Below, piece by piece: positions 48,649 to 60,650 of a DNA stretch of 64,000 nt. A program made the translations under genes and the position numbers. This DNA is from Cerrena zonata (lineage: Eukaryota > Basidiomycota > Agaricomycetes > Polyporales > Cerrenaceae), in NCBI GenBank assembly GCA_038087015.1, contig JASBNA010000054.1, positions 124,001-188,000 on the forward strand, in the 5' to 3' direction. Under the pieces are notes generated by a model. That model did no database searches and was not told the DNA's origin. It was given only the letters and a program-made list of their open reading frames with translations. Position 1 is the first letter of the stretch, and the number at the start of each line of letters is the position of its first letter.

Positions 48649-50594
48649 ATGTTTGCGCAGAGATTCGATCCAACTGCCCTTTTTCCAACAGAAGAGGACA
48701 AAGTTGAGGATAAAGTTGGTGGTAAAAGAAGATTGAGCCAGACCTCCATATCAAGCGAAGATAGCGAAGATAGCGAAGATAGCGAAAGTGATAGTGAAGA
48801 TAGCGAATGTGATAGTGATAGCAGTGAAGACGATAGTGAAAGTAGTGATAGCAGCAGTGAAGGTGAAGATGTGACTCATGAAAACCAATCTCCAGAGGGT
48901 AAAGATGAAGGCAAGATTGAGTCAGAAGATATAGAAATGAAGGAAATACCGGAGATGGCTAAACATGAAAACGACATGGAAGTCGATAGTGAACCAAAAG
49001 AGCCGGTTGAAAATGATCCAGAATACCTTTCAAAACATCTGCATATATTTACCAAGTTTCAAAAATCCGTCAATGATAATGGTGATCTGGAAGAAGAGAA
49101 GGACGAGGAAAATGAAGAAATTGAAAAGCAGGACCTTGCTCCATTACCACAGCCGATGCTACCAAGAGATAAAAGATTGGTATCCAATACAAATCATTTG
49201 AAAAACCTCGATTGGTTGGCGACACCTATATACGCCTCACCCGAAGAAACCAAACCCTTAGGCGAATTCAAAACATTAGCACCTTTCATGATAAAGAATC
49301 TTGAGGCTCAAGGCATTAAGGATGCATTCTCCGTTCAAATCTCGGTTCTCAAGTTATTACTTGAAGATTTCGAAAAAAACAAGCTTCAACCTGATTTTAG
49401 AGGTGATTTATTGGTGAACGCAGCAACCGGGTCTGGTAAGACATTAGCATATCTGATTCCAATCATCCAAGCATTGCATAAGAGAGTGGTCCCCCGTGTT
49501 AGGGCCATAATATTGGTCCCTACAAAACCATTAATTAACCAAGTGAAATCAACCTTGTCCCAAATTTCAAAAGGAACTAACTTATCAATTGTTAATTTAA
49601 AAAATGATAAATCAATAAACGAGGAAGCTTCTAAATTGACTCAAAATGAACCAGACATCATTGTTTCCACACCGGGAAGATTAGTCGATCATATCACCAA
49701 GGGAAGTATAAGTTTAAAGTACCTTAGGTATTTAGTCATTGATGAAGCTGATCGTTTGCTTAATCAATCATTTCAAAATTGGTGTCAGACCTTAATTTCC
49801 TCAATTGAAATGCATCAAATCAAAACTAATGATATTTCGAATACTTGGTCTTTAAAACCTCAAAAATTAATTTTCTCTGCAACCTTAACTACAGATGCCG
49901 GGAAATTATCCCATTTAAAGTTTGAAAAACCAAGATTGGTCATTATAAATAACCAAGAACAAATGGTTAACGAAATATTCAGTGTTCCGGCAACATTATC
50001 CGAAAACAAAATCTCCCTTGGATCAGCAAAATCGCCTATGAAACCTTTGATCTTAGCAAAATTCTTAATAGATCAACAAAAAACATCAAATGTTTTGGTT
50101 TTTGCAAAATCAAATGAAGCCTCCCTTAGATTATCGAGACTATTAACATTAATCTTCGCCAAACTTATCCTAATGAGAGTATTAACGTCATGCATATAAA
50201 CTCCACAAACAATATCACTAGTGTTCGTACTAAAATATTGAAAGATTTTTCAAATAGAACTATCAACATTTTGATCGCAACTGACTTGATCGCTCGTGGT
50301 ATCGATCTTCTTTCAATCGCTGACGTCGTCAATTACGACTTGCCCAACTCCTCCCGTGAGTACGTCCATAGAGTAGGTCGTACTGCTAGAGCTAACCAGC
50401 TTGGTCACGCCTATACCTTGTGTTTTGGGAAAGGTGAAACCAAATGGTTTAATAGCATAATGAAAGATGTTGGTAGGGGTGATAAGTCAATAAACGACGT
50501 CGAATTAGACTTTAAGACCTTGGTGACTAGTGAAGACGAACATCTTTACGCCGATGCATTACAGGACTTACAAAAACAAGTGTATAATAAGTAA
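48649..50594 (+). CDS. DBP6: DBP6, DEAD-box helicase for 60S assembly (one frame break)
   Basis: About 648 residues (S. cerevisiae 629). The N-terminus carries a long Ser/Glu/Asp tract (48760-48880). Helicase motifs: [10 protein letters not shown](CTG)-IPI (motif I; CTG read as Ser gives AYSIPI as in yeast Dbp6), [10 protein letters not shown] (Ia), TPGRLVDHI (Ib), [20 protein letters not shown] (II), FSATLTT (III), [18 protein letters not shown] (IV), [11 protein letters not shown] (V) and [20 protein letters not shown] (VI). The LLNQSFQ-WC and FAKSNEAS blocks are Dbp6-specific. The frame shifts near 50155-50160: one lost base; the next frame reads [18 protein letters not shown]. Dbp6 is a nucleolar factor of early 60S assembly, essential in S. 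cerevisiae. First ATG at 48649; an upstream TTG is ignored. Confidence 0.93.
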
Positions 50595-50789
50595 TTCTAT
50601 ATATGTATATTACATTTTTATTGCAACCATTTAATTTTTTTTCTTTTTGACGGATTTTAAAGCGTTGCTGTGTGCAGGTTGTTGGACATTATCGCTTTTC
50701 AAAATTCGCAGATTAAAAGCTGAAGGCATCTCTAATTAGAAGGTATTTCTGGTATTAGCTTCAAAGAAAGTTGGGAAACCTGTGTTAGT

Positions 50790-53700
50790 ATGTCAGAGGG
50801 TAATGAGGACTTGGAATCCTTGGGGGTCAAATTGGTGGATCAAGATGAACTTGAGACGTCGATCACCAAGAAGGCAAATGTTGCTTTGATCAATAAGGAT
50901 GCAGAGTTGGATGAAAAAAGGCTCGAGAAGACAACTAAAGATCTTAATAAATCGTTATCAAGGAATGCGGCTACTTGAGAAAAGATTGGCGGATCCTAGG
51001 ACCAAGTTGTCTCAAAGAAAACAAATTAAGGATGATATCAAATGGTTTGAAGAAAATGAGATTGTTCCGCTAAAAAGAGATGTCGATGATATTAGTGCTA
51101 GATTGAGAGAGGGGAAGTCACAATTGAGCGAAGCTAATCAGAATCAAGGAGCTAAAGATCAATTTAAAAATGAAAGACTACCTGGTGAATCAGAGAAAGA
51201 CTTTTTGATAAGAACAGGGAAGATAACTGCTTTTGGTAATGAAAATGCTTTCCAACAGGACTCGGCTTCAACAGATGTAACAAGTCGAGTATTTTTAAGA
51301 GCCCCTGGCTTTGAAGATGCGAGAGAATCCGATGATGATAATGAAGTCGACGACGACGATGACAAAATACAAGAGTCACTAAAAGAATCGGAGAATATTG
51401 AGGACGAATCTGATTACAAAAGTGAAGATGAATATCGCGATGAAGCAACAGCTATGGATAATGAAGAGGATGACTTTGTTGTTAATGATGAAGAGGATGA
51501 TTTAATAGAAGGTAAACAAAAAGTATCAAAATCAAAATCGAAAGACATGGTTATTAAAGATACCCGCAACATAGATGACGGCGATGAATTGGTTTATCAA
51601 GCCAGGCTTAACGATTGGACTTCAAGAAGATCTATGTTGCGCAAAACAGATGATACCTCAGAGTCGCCTGAATGGATGAAACCTCATCCAACGATTCCTG
51701 ACGCAGTGCTTAATCCTCAATTCAAATTACCTGGTGATATATATCCTTCATTGTTAGACTATCAAAAGACTTGTGTTCAATGGTTATGGGAGCTTTATTC
51801 TCAAAAAACTGGTGGTATAATAGGTGATGAGATGGGTTTAGGTAAAACTATACAAATAATTGCATTTTTGGCGGGTCTTCATTATTCTGGACTACTTGAC
51901 AAACCTGTTTTAGTAGTTGTACCAGCTACTGTATTGAATCAGTGGGTTAATGAATTCCATAAATGGTGGCCTCCAATGAGATGTGTCATACTACATAGTA
52001 TTGGATCAGGAATGTCCAAATCATCTTTGACATCTGAGGAGCAAATTGAAGCCTATTTGGAAACCCAGGATCCCAATTCGGTTAATCCAAGTAGTTTCAA
52101 AGGTATAAACAGTCAAGTAAACGCACAAGAAATTGTTGACAGAATAATGGAAAAGGGGCATGTTCTTGTAACAACTTATGTTGGATTGAGAATCTATTCA
52201 CGCCAAATTTTACCAAGACAATGGGGGTATGTTGTCTTAGATGAGGGTCATAAGATACGTAATCCCGATTCTGATATATCATTAACATGTAAACAGATTA
52301 AGACGTATAATAGAATAATCTTATCCGGTACGCCAATTCAGAATAACTTAAAAGAGTTGTGGTCATTATTTGACTTTGTTTTCCCAGGTAGGTTAGGGAC
52401 GCTTCCAGTATTCGAACAACAATTCTCTATACCTATAAATATGGGAGGATATGCGAATGCATCTAATGTTCAGGTTCAAACGGGATATAAATGTGCAGTT
52501 ATATTGAGAGATTTGATTTCGCCATATTTGCTCCGTCGATTGAAAAATGATGTCGCCCAAGATTTACCTAAAAAAAATGAAATGGTGTTATTTGTTAAGT
52601 TAACTCAATACCAGCAGGATATGTATGAGAAATTCTTAGCCAGTGAAGATATCAGTGCTATTTTAAAAGGTAAGCGGAACGTTTTGATGGGAGTAGATAT
52701 TTTAAGAAAGATATGTAATCATCCGGATCTTGTTGATAGAGAGATGTTAACTCGTAAAAAAAGTTATAATTACGGATCACCTTTGAAATCGGGGAAAATG
52801 CAAGTTTTGAAGAATTTATTACAATTATGGCAAAACCAGGGGCATAGAACATTGTTGTTTTGTCAAACCAAACAAATGCTTGATATATTAGAAAAGTTTA
52901 TTACCAATTTAAGACCAGTTGACAGTGAAGGTAAAGAATTAATTGGTGAACATTTCAATTACCTTAGGATGGACGGATCGACTTCAATATCCAAAAGACA
53001 ATCACTCGTTGATACTTTTAATAATAATTCATACTACCATGTTTTCTTGCTTACTACTAAAGTTGGAGGATTAGGGGTTAACTTAACTGGGGCAGATCGA
53101 GTGATCATCTATGATCCAGACTGGAATCCATCTACCGATATTCAAGCAAGAGAAAGAGCTTGGAGGCTAGGACAAAAGAAGGATATTACCATTTACAGAT
53201 TAATGACTGCCGGGTCAATCGAAGAGAAAATATATCATCGACAGATATTCAAGACTTTTTTAACGAATAAGATATTGAAGGATCCTAAACAGCGACGGTT
53301 TTTCAAGATGAACGACTTGCATGATCTCTTCACCTTAGGAGACCCAGAAGAAAAAGGGACCGAGACTGGGGATTTGTTTAATGGATCCGAGAGGGCCATA
53401 AGAGGAGGCAAGACTCGTAAATCAAATAAACTATATAAACCCAAACACAAAAACGATGATGATTTTTATCAAGTTGCTAATATAATGGGAGTATCTAAAT
53501 TGGATAAATTTGAAGGTGAAGCAGTGCAAGATGGAGAAGAAGAAGAAGAAGAATCTAAGAGTGGTGCAAAAGATGAAAATAGGTTAATGGAAGGGTTATT
53601 TGCCAATAGTGGAGTTATTCATAGTACATTAAAACACGATGAGATTATGGATTCTTCAAACCAAGAAATAAGTCTTGTTGAAAAAGAAGCTAACAAGGTT

Positions 53701-54135
53701 GCAAATGAAGCAGCCAATGCATTAAAAATGTCTAGAAAGTTAGCCCGTAAAAATGTTATTGGAACCCCAACCTGGACTGGTAAATTTGGAGCTGCCGGCA
53801 AATTTGGACCTAAAAAGGTGAAGAAACCAATGGTTAAAAATAGCAAAAATTTACTTTCTTCAGCATCTATTTTAAATGAATTAAAGCAAAATAAAGTAGA
53901 TAATGAAACTACGTTGGTTAATGATAAAAAAGAGATATTAGAAAAAATGATTGAATTTTTCAAAAAATGTCCGGAACACTTTAGCAAATCCAATGAAATT
54001 TTACGGAATTTACCAATAAAGCTTGATTTCAGGAATGAAAAGGAGACGGTTTTGGTAAGATCAATGCTTCGAGAAATCGCTGATTGGGATTCCAACTTGA
54101 AAGGATGGAAATTAAAAGCGGAATTTAGTAGTTAG
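50790..54135 (+). CDS. RAD26: RAD26, CSB-type Snf2 ATPase (one frame break near 5' end)
   Basis: About 1114 residues (S. cerevisiae 1085), the Cockayne syndrome B homologue of transcription-coupled repair. It binds stalled RNA polymerase II. The N-terminal leucine-latch region reads SLGVKLVDQDELETSITKKA, then the frame changes at about 50969 (one extra G; removing it gives SLSRNALLEKRLADPRTKL). An acidic linker follows. Snf2 motifs: IIGDEMGLGKTIQIIAFLAG (I), VVPATVLNQW (Ia), YVVLDEGHKIRNPDSD (II), ILSGTPIQNNLKELWSLFDF (III), LLFCQTKQMLDILEKFI (IV), LLTTKVGGLGVNLTGADRVI (V) and DIQARERAWRLGQKKDITIY (VI). The C-terminal block IFKTFLTNKILKDPKQRRFF is typical of CSB/Rad26. Confidence 0.95.
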
Positions 54136-54238
54136 TTACCCATAACCAAATACGAGGTCGTGGACGGAGACCAAAAAAACACCTCCTAGTATATAAAACC
54201 GATCAAGTATTGTTAATCAAAGTAAGTACAACGCCATC

Positions 54239-55102
54239 ATGAATGGATTACGTATTAGTAAACGGAGCTACTCGCAACTCGTTGAGAGATGTCCAGCACC
54301 GGGGTACGATACGGGCTGCACTTTCTGCGAGATTCCTAAATTCCCCAGTGATAAACCGATTGACTATGCCAAAAATCTCAACGGGACTAAAGTATTGCCA
54401 TGGAAGCACGCTTTAATATTCTCGCATGGATTTGAAGACTTCAATAAGATGCCATCTAAGATTGAGCTAGTACCCGGGTCATTAAGTGGAGAAATTAACT
54501 TGTTGAAAAAAAAATTAGTCTCAGCGTATCATCCAATCATGGTATCCAATGCCCAGAGTAAATATAGCGAGATTAGTGATCTTCAACCAAATGAACAATT
54601 AGTTTATTTATATCCCGATAATAAGAAAATACGGTTTGACCTTAAAGATACTAAAGAGTTCATTAAGAAATATTTGAGGCCTTCGCAGGAAGAAATGTCC
54701 CATCAAGAACCAGTATATAATCCATTTGCCCAACCGGAACCCCAACTCGATTTGGAAGAACAGCAACCAGCCAATTTCAGTGAAATAGATATAGATAAAG
54801 ATCTCATTTTAATATGCGGGCATCTGGCCAGAGACGTGAGATGTGGACTCATGGCTCCGTTGTTAAAAGAGGAATTTGAAAAAGTCTTAGATAAAGAGGA
54901 ATTAACCTCAAAAATCGACATTGGACTAGTAAGCCATATTGGTGGACATGCTTATGCAGGCAATGTAATCTATTTCCCAAAGGATAAATCACGAAAAGCT
55001 ATTTGGTATGGTCGAGTATTCCCCCAACTGGTTCAAGGAATAGTGAAGGAAACCATTATCAATGGTAATATCATTAAGGAATTATACCGAGGAGACTTAT
55101 AA
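54239..55102 (+). CDS. AIM32: AIM32, thioredoxin-like [2Fe-2S] protein of mitochondria
   Basis: 287 residues (S. cerevisiae 311). The N-terminal half begins NGLRISKRSYSQLVERCPAP with a CxxC-type segment (TGCTFCEIP) and LPWKHALIFSHGFEDFNKMP. The C-terminal thioredoxin-like ferredoxin domain has Cys193 and Cys202 (CGH-x2-RDVRCG) and His233 and His237 (SHIGGHAYAGNVIYFP). The C-x8-C and H-x3-H spacing is that of the Aim32 cluster ligands. The codon after CGH is CTG; read as Ser it gives a small polar residue there. Aim32 acts in mitochondrial redox quality control of the inner membrane and intermembrane space. An array of UGUA motifs lies in its 3'UTR. Confidence 0.92.
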   Translation: MNGLRISKRSYSQLVERCPAPGYDTGCTFCEIPKFPSDKPIDYAKNLNGTKVLPWKHALIFSHGFEDFNKMPSKIELVPGSLSGEINLLKKKLVSAYHPIMVSNAQSKYSEISDLQPNEQLVYLYPDNKKIRFDLKDTKEFIKKYLRPSQEEMSHQEPVYNPFAQPEPQLDLEEQQPANFSEIDIDKDLILICGHLARDVRCGLMAPLLKEEFEKVLDKEELTSKIDIGLVSHIGGHAYAGNVIYFPKDKSRKAIWYGRVFPQLVQGIVKETIINGNIIKELYRGDL

Positions 55103-55147
55103 TTCTTTTGCAGATATGTATGGAAAGGCACTTATGTATGGAATCCT

Positions 55148-55252
55148 TGTAAATAGTTCAACTTGTATGTAATACCCTTGTATGTATGAATTAAACTTGT
55201 ATGTATGAATTACACTTGTATGTATGAATTACACTTGTATGTATGGATCAGA
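55148..55252 (+). repeat. Puf-type UGUA array in the AIM32 3'UTR
   Basis: A perfect Puf3 consensus (CTTGTAAATA; TGTAAATA at 55148-55155) stands 46 nt after the AIM32 stop. Five copies of CTTGTATGTA follow, starting at 55162, 55177, 55196, 55215 and 55234. The last four form a 19-bp tandem repeat. The first (TTGTATGTAATA) resembles a Puf4/Puf5-type site. Possible post-transcriptional control of a mitochondrial mRNA. Confidence 0.6.
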
Positions 55253-57316
55253 CCTGTAAAAGACATATTATTGTTAAATCGACCGTTCTTACATAATCTA
55301 CTCCGAGTAATCGATAACACATAATTCCCTTCCAAATCTCATATTTTTTATCTAGATTTACATTACATTGCGCGACCCGCTATACTTAGTCTCTTTGCAG
55401 ACCTTGCACCCCTTGTGCTTGACATTTTGGTATTGCAAGGTTAAAGCTGCAAATGACATTAGCCTGGCTCGTGAGTAGCAGGCCGGATTTCACCCGGGCA
55501 GCGAGATCAACTTGACGGCTGATTCGCTAACGGTGATTCTGCATCGCTTAAAGGAAACGAATGGGAAAGAATTGTGTGGAAGAATACTGAACCCAAAAGA
55601 ATAAAGCACAACAAAAAGGAAAAAAAACAAGGAAAAAAAGAACAAGACAAAAAATGTCAGACAAAAGACAAAACAGCATGACAAAAAAAAATCACTAACG
55701 GTTTTCTTGCCATTTTATGGTTCCACCTTTCTTGCAACAATAGAACCGCGAATTGCATACACTCGGCACAGCATGCGCAGCATGCATAACAGCGAAGTCT
55801 ATCATCTTGGAAGTGGTGAAAATACCAACGCCCAAAGCTGTGAAATATTGGACCATCTTATTTTAAGGAAATAAAAGGGAAAAAACACCCAGGCAGTTTT
55901 TGAAAGCATACACCACAGGATACATGGAACCAGGATACATGGAACGAGTAGCGTATTATTCGTATTACCTTATGGCACGTTACATGGCATGTGCAATCTG
56001 TCTGGATGACCACTGCAGCTGCACCTCCTGCACCCAGACTTTCCAGCCCACATTCCCGGACAGAGAAGTTTTGTGTCGGCAGTGGCCTCCTGCCCCCGAT
56101 TCCGTATTGGTGGCGTGAGTGGTACAAAACTCATAGAAGAGAAACAAAAAGAAAATACCAATCATCGAGCACATTTCCTTTTTCTTCTGCAGACACGATT
56201 CACTAAACCAGCAGACAAAAAAACAGTCATCTAAATTCAATTACGAGAAAATTGGTTTTCCTACTACTCATGAGAAGAAGAAAACAAGACAAAATCAGTT
56301 ACGAACCTTATTGAGCAGCCACATTTCTTACTACTATTGGGTAGCCAAAATAGCAAATATTAAAAAGAAATGGTACAACGGGTAACTGACTGCCAAAGAG
56401 TGAATAGCAAAAAGCAACAACAGAAGCGAAGTTGGAATAAAATGCTCGTGAAATGCATTAGAAGGTAGACTCTATTGATCTCTTCCTACATATGCATTCA
56501 ACACTCAATACTTAAGCTTCGGTATCTTTGATAACACTTTGCCGCCACTAGAATGCCACTGGTTACCCACTCGTATTACTGTTTTTAGAACATGCTGTCT
56601 GTCTGATTGTTGGGGTGGCTCTTTGTTTATCTAAGAGATCCAAGCTTAGCGGGAATAGAATCATACGGCATGACATGGCATGGCATAGCATAGGGGGGAT
56701 GAAAATCAATTTCCCCCCTCCCAAAATGATGAAAAAAAATAAATATTTGGAAAAAAATTTATAGCAGAGTAAAAATAAGTGTGCATGCTGGTCACTGTGT
56801 GGGCCAGTTGCCTGCGGTTGTATATGCAGTGGTGAACGCACCATGCAGTATGTGCGTTCCCCATACAAAAAAAAGGCTGTCTTTTTCTTTTTGTCTGATT
56901 GTTTTACCTTTTGCTGATTTGGCTATTATTAAGTCCTGCCCAATTTCTTGTTTTTTATTTGTTTTTTTTTTTTTTTTTTTTTTTTGTTTGTTTCGAACCT
57001 TTTTATTACTTCGCTTTTCCTCTTTCTTTCTTTGCCCATCGAATATCATCGATTCAATTACCTGGACTAATCAATTCCTTTTAGATTAATCTTTACCACT
57101 CCCATACAATTGCAACTTCATTGCTTTTGTTTCCCTTCATCTTCTCTCTTTAATTTTTCATATACATATCACTGTTCTTGTTATTATTTTGTTCCCTTTC
57201 TTTCTTTCTTTTTTTTTTTTTTTTTCAGCTTTTCTTTCGTCATTGTATTAATACTTTTCATACACCATTTCATATACTATAACACTTAATAATTTACATC
57301 TTGCATTATCATCACT
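55253..57316. promoter_or_regulatory. Long upstream region of EFG1
   Basis: About 2.1 kb without a convincing gene. The proximal 450 bp is T/C-rich with long T runs (56961-56982, 57211-57226), as in the long 5'UTR of EFG1 in Candida. Further up are GCATGC-type repeats near 55775 and an ATGGC/ATAGC stutter near 56665-56690. Open frames here are artefacts of the pyrimidine tracts or overlap each other antisense. Confidence 0.6.
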
Positions 57317-58927
57317 ATGTCCAGTTTAGAACAACAGCCTATAATGAATACTAGTTATCTGACTCAACTGGCCCCCCAAGTACCTCTGGCACTGGCTCAA
57401 CTGGCAGCACAAGCAGCACCAAATCAACAACAGATTTCAAGCCAACAACCAACTCAAGTTAATCCTACTCAGCAACAAACCCAGCAAGCCACTCAACAAC
57501 CCTATGTTGTTCAGCAACCTCAACGATCCTCTTCAACCTTACCTCAAACCAGTCAACAACAACCTCCAAATCAACTGCAACAGCCATATCAACAATTCCC
57601 CCAAAATTATTACCCAGATCAATACCAACAATACCAACAATTATTAAATGGAGCCAATACTTCTAATCAATCATATTATTATATGAATCAACAACAACAA
57701 CAACAACAACAACAACCTCAACAACAACCTCAACAACAACCTCAACCTCAACAACCACAACATCAATCAACAAACGCTCCGCAATATCCATATGGTGCAG
57801 CTCCTTATAATTATTCATTATATCAACAATCAATTCCTCAAAGTCAAATCTCTCAACCTCAACCTCAACATTATAATCAATTACCAACTGGTACTTCGAA
57901 TCCTGCTGCTGCCGCTACCGCTGTTGCTGCTTCTGCTCCAACAACTGCTCCAACAACTGCTAATACCAATTATACTGCTTCTACTCCAATTCAAACTGAT
58001 ACTTTAAATACTGCTAATACTTCTACTGTTGGTCAATATCAACCTCCAGGTATTAGACCAAGAGTTACTACTACCATGTGGGAAGATGAAAAAACTTTAT
58101 GTTATCAAGTTGATGCCAATAATGTTTCCGTCGTTAGAAGAGCCGATAATAATATGATTAATGGTACTAAATTATTAAATGTTGCTCAAATGACTAGAGG
58201 CCGTCGTGATGGAATTTTAAAACTGGAAAAAGTTCGTCATGTGGTTAAAATTGGCTCAATGCATTTAAAAGGAGTATGGATTCCTTTTGAAAGAGCCTTG
58301 GCAATGGCTCAACGTGAAGGAATTGTTGATCTATTATATCCTTTATTTGTTAGAGATATTAAAAGAGTTATACAAACGGGAGTTACCCCAGCTGCTTCTG
58401 CCGCAGCAAATTCAAATCAATTAAAACAATCAACTCCAATCACCCAAGCAGCAACTGCTAATCTTCTGAATAATGGTACTCCTGCCACCACGAATCCAAA
58501 TCCAAACGTGGCAGCTGCTCAATTATCTAGTTATTATCAACAATACTCTTATCCAAATGGTGCTGCATCTACTAATACTAATCAAAATAATTCGACTGCC
58601 GCAGGTGGTTCAACTAATACTCCTTTAAGTACTCATGCTACAAAACAATCCCCTATAGATTCAAGACCTCAACAATCTTCTCCAACTACCACCACTGGTA
58701 ATCTTCAACAACTCCCTCAACAAGCTCCAAATGCTCCTCAACCAACTCCAGGTGCTCCTCAATATCAATATCAACAACCTTATTATCCAAACCAGTACTA
58801 CCAGCCTTATCCAAATAATAACTACTCTTCGTATGGTGGTCAACCAGTCTACCCTGGTTATCAATACTTAAACCAAAATTTACCGCAACCTCCTCCTCCA
58901 AAATCTGAAGATGGCAAAAAAAAATAA
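57317..58927 (+). CDS. EFG1: EFG1, APSES transcription factor of morphogenesis
   Basis: 536 residues. The N-terminus starts [20 protein letters not shown] and is Gln/Pro/Ala-rich with a poly-Gln tract near residues 124-150. The APSES DNA-binding domain spans about 245-355: [60 protein letters not shown] and [16 protein letters not shown]. The C-terminus is again low-complexity Gln/Asn/Tyr (prion-like), ending [14 protein letters not shown]. The codon before EKVRHV is CTG (58223-58225). Serine there matches the invariant ILKSEKVRHVV of APSES proteins. Efg1 controls hyphal, white-opaque and metabolic programmes in C. albicans. No frame breaks. Confidence 0.97.
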   Translation: MSSLEQQPIMNTSYLTQLAPQVPLALAQLAAQAAPNQQQISSQQPTQVNPTQQQTQQATQQPYVVQQPQRSSSTLPQTSQQQPPNQLQQPYQQFPQNYYPDQYQQYQQLLNGANTSNQSYYYMNQQQQQQQQQPQQQPQQQPQPQQPQHQSTNAPQYPYGAAPYNYSLYQQSIPQSQISQPQPQHYNQLPTGTSNPAAAATAVAASAPTTAPTTANTNYTASTPIQTDTLNTANTSTVGQYQPPGIRPRVTTTMWEDEKTLCYQVDANNVSVVRRADNNMINGTKLLNVAQMTRGRRDGILKLEKVRHVVKIGSMHLKGVWIPFERALAMAQREGIVDLLYPLFVRDIKRVIQTGVTPAASAAANSNQLKQSTPITQAATANLLNNGTPATTNPNPNVAAAQLSSYYQQYSYPNGAASTNTNQNNSTAAGGSTNTPLSTHATKQSPIDSRPQQSSPTTTTGNLQQLPQQAPNAPQPTPGAPQYQYQQPYYPNQYYQPYPNNNYSSYGGQPVYPGYQYLNQNLPQPPPPKSEDGKKK

Positions 58928-59814
58928 TTCGATTTCAATATAACCATTAAGCCTCTTTGTTTCTTTTATCAACCTTGCTTATTTTCGTTTAAAAGTCTTT
59001 TATTATTACTACTACTATTATCTTTTCTTTTTGTTGCCTAATTATTAGCCCCCCTTTTTTTTTACCCTATTTTATTATAAAATTTTATTCTACGTGTATG
59101 AATTGTGTTATTCTATATTTTTGTCAATAGTAACTTAATCTTTTTCTTTCCAATATAGTTATGAGTAATCTTACCATTGATCTTGTAAGCAAGTCTAATG
59201 GAGTTTTGTTAATTACTTCATTTGTCTTTGATTGGCAGTTCACGCACGCCGTACCTGCGCCGATGCGAAACAAAAAAAACTCTAACAAAAAGAAAAAAAG
59301 ACGGTTTCCTTGTTTAACCCAATTGTTTCTAAAGAGTGTTATTGTTAGAGATAAAACAGCAAAGAATCAGTATGCTCGAGTCGAGGTACAACACGAGAGG
59401 GGATAGAATAATAATCGGAGTAGCCGGAGTAGTCAGAATAGCTTGTGGTAATCTTCTCGTGAGGAAATGTTGAAGTTGAAAAAAAAAAAAAAAAAAAAAA
59501 AATAAACTAGTTTTAAAACCTAAAAGCATGCATGGAATCTTTAGCACATCTCGTTTAGTCCTTTCGGGTCGATGACCATTAAGATTATCACTGAATGCAT
59601 TTCGTTTCGTATTCACAGAAGTTGTTTTTTAACGCTAATGGTTGACGTTGGGAATATGCTGGTTTCTTGTTATTGTGTACAGGAAACTGGGTAGGTAGAG
59701 TAACTACAAGAGAGCATTCAAATTACAATGCAGACAGTAAGATTTACTTGTAATATTGTATATTCAACATAATAGATAGCCAGCGAGTTAAGGAAAATGG
59801 GTTTTTCGTTTTTT
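58928..59814. other. Intergenic region downstream of EFG1
   Basis: 887 bp of convergent 3' flanks (EFG1 and the BAP31-like gene). A 23-nt A run lies at about 59479-59501. The short open frames at 59161-59406 and 59329-59616 overlap on opposite strands and have no family resemblance. No RNA gene seen. Confidence 0.55.
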
Positions 59815-60402
59815 TCAATCAGTTTTAGAAGTTTCGTTTGAAGGAGTCAAGTCATTGTAAGATTTTTGTAATCCTTCAACTTGTTTTTTGAACGTTTTAA
59901 TATCAATTTCCTTTTGTTTAATTAATTCTTTATATTTAGCAATTTCTTCTTCATTACTAGCAAATTCTCCTTTGTTTATTTGACTTAAATTACGATATTC
60001 AATTTCCTTTTTAACCAATTTCTTAATAATAGTAATCATGGTATAAATTGATAAGGTCAAGTATAATACTGCTCCATTCAAGTATAAATTTCTTTGGGTA
60101 TAAAATTTAGTAGCCAATTGATCATAAGTTAAATTACCTTGACTGGCAACTGCATTAAAATTAGTAAAATAGGGTGAATTGAATCCATATCTACCTAATC
60201 TTTGTACACAGTCGATGAATGACAACCCTAATAGTGATACGCTAAACACTATACCAACTTTGACATTGGTTGAATTCCCTAATAGATCATATATTTCAAC
60301 AATTTTACTTCTAACGCTCAATGGCAATGGAAGTAATAAAAGAACTAATATCCCCATTTGGCCAATTAAGGCCCCGAAAACTAATGACATTTGAAGACTC
60401 AT
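59815..60402 (-). CDS. YET3: BAP31/YET3-like ER membrane protein
   Basis: 195 residues. Three N-terminal hydrophobic segments: MSLVFGALIGQMGILVLLLL (residues 5-24), VGIVFSVSLLGLSFIDCVQR (48-67) and NGAVLYLTLSIYTMITIIKK (about 109-128). A charged coiled coil follows (ELIKQKEIDIKTFKKQVEGL and QKSYNDL). This is the BAP31 layout (LPLPxxxRxKI after helix 1, LFIDCVQRL in helix 2), as in yeast Yet1/Yet3, ER proteins that interact with the SEC translocon and the inositol-gene regulators. There is no KKxx ending (the end is NETSKTD). It sits between EFG1 and the Mnr2-like gene. Confidence 0.85.
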   Translation of the reverse strand: MSLQMSLVFGALIGQMGILVLLLLPLPLSVRSKIVEIYDLLGNSTNVKVGIVFSVSLLGLSFIDCVQRLGRYGFNSPYFTNFNAVASQGNLTYDQLATKFYTQRNLYLNGAVLYLTLSIYTMITIIKKLVKKEIEYRNLSQINKGEFASNEEEIAKYKELIKQKEIDIKTFKKQVEGLQKSYNDLTPSNETSKTD

Positions 60403-60650
60403 CTTGCTCTTATCGACACTTTTGGATTATCTAATACTACTTGAAAGGAAGAGTAATGCCAATTGATCCTTGCCGTTTTTAAGATTAGCTGGTCCTTTCT
60501 TTCCAGCAAAAAAAAGTATCATTAGAATTTCAGGATCAGTTTTTGGTCGCCGCACGAGCGTTTTTTTTTTAAGCCGCAAAAAAATCCTTTGCAACCTTTT
60601 TACAATACAAAATTGACGATTGATTTAAGAGTATCCATTGAATTATTAAT

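Noticed and set aside
57663..57887. Minus-strand ORF antisense to the EFG1 poly-Gln region (Val/Glu-rich)
   Set aside because: It is the mirror of CAA/CCT repeats on the EFG1 coding strand; no independent gene signature.
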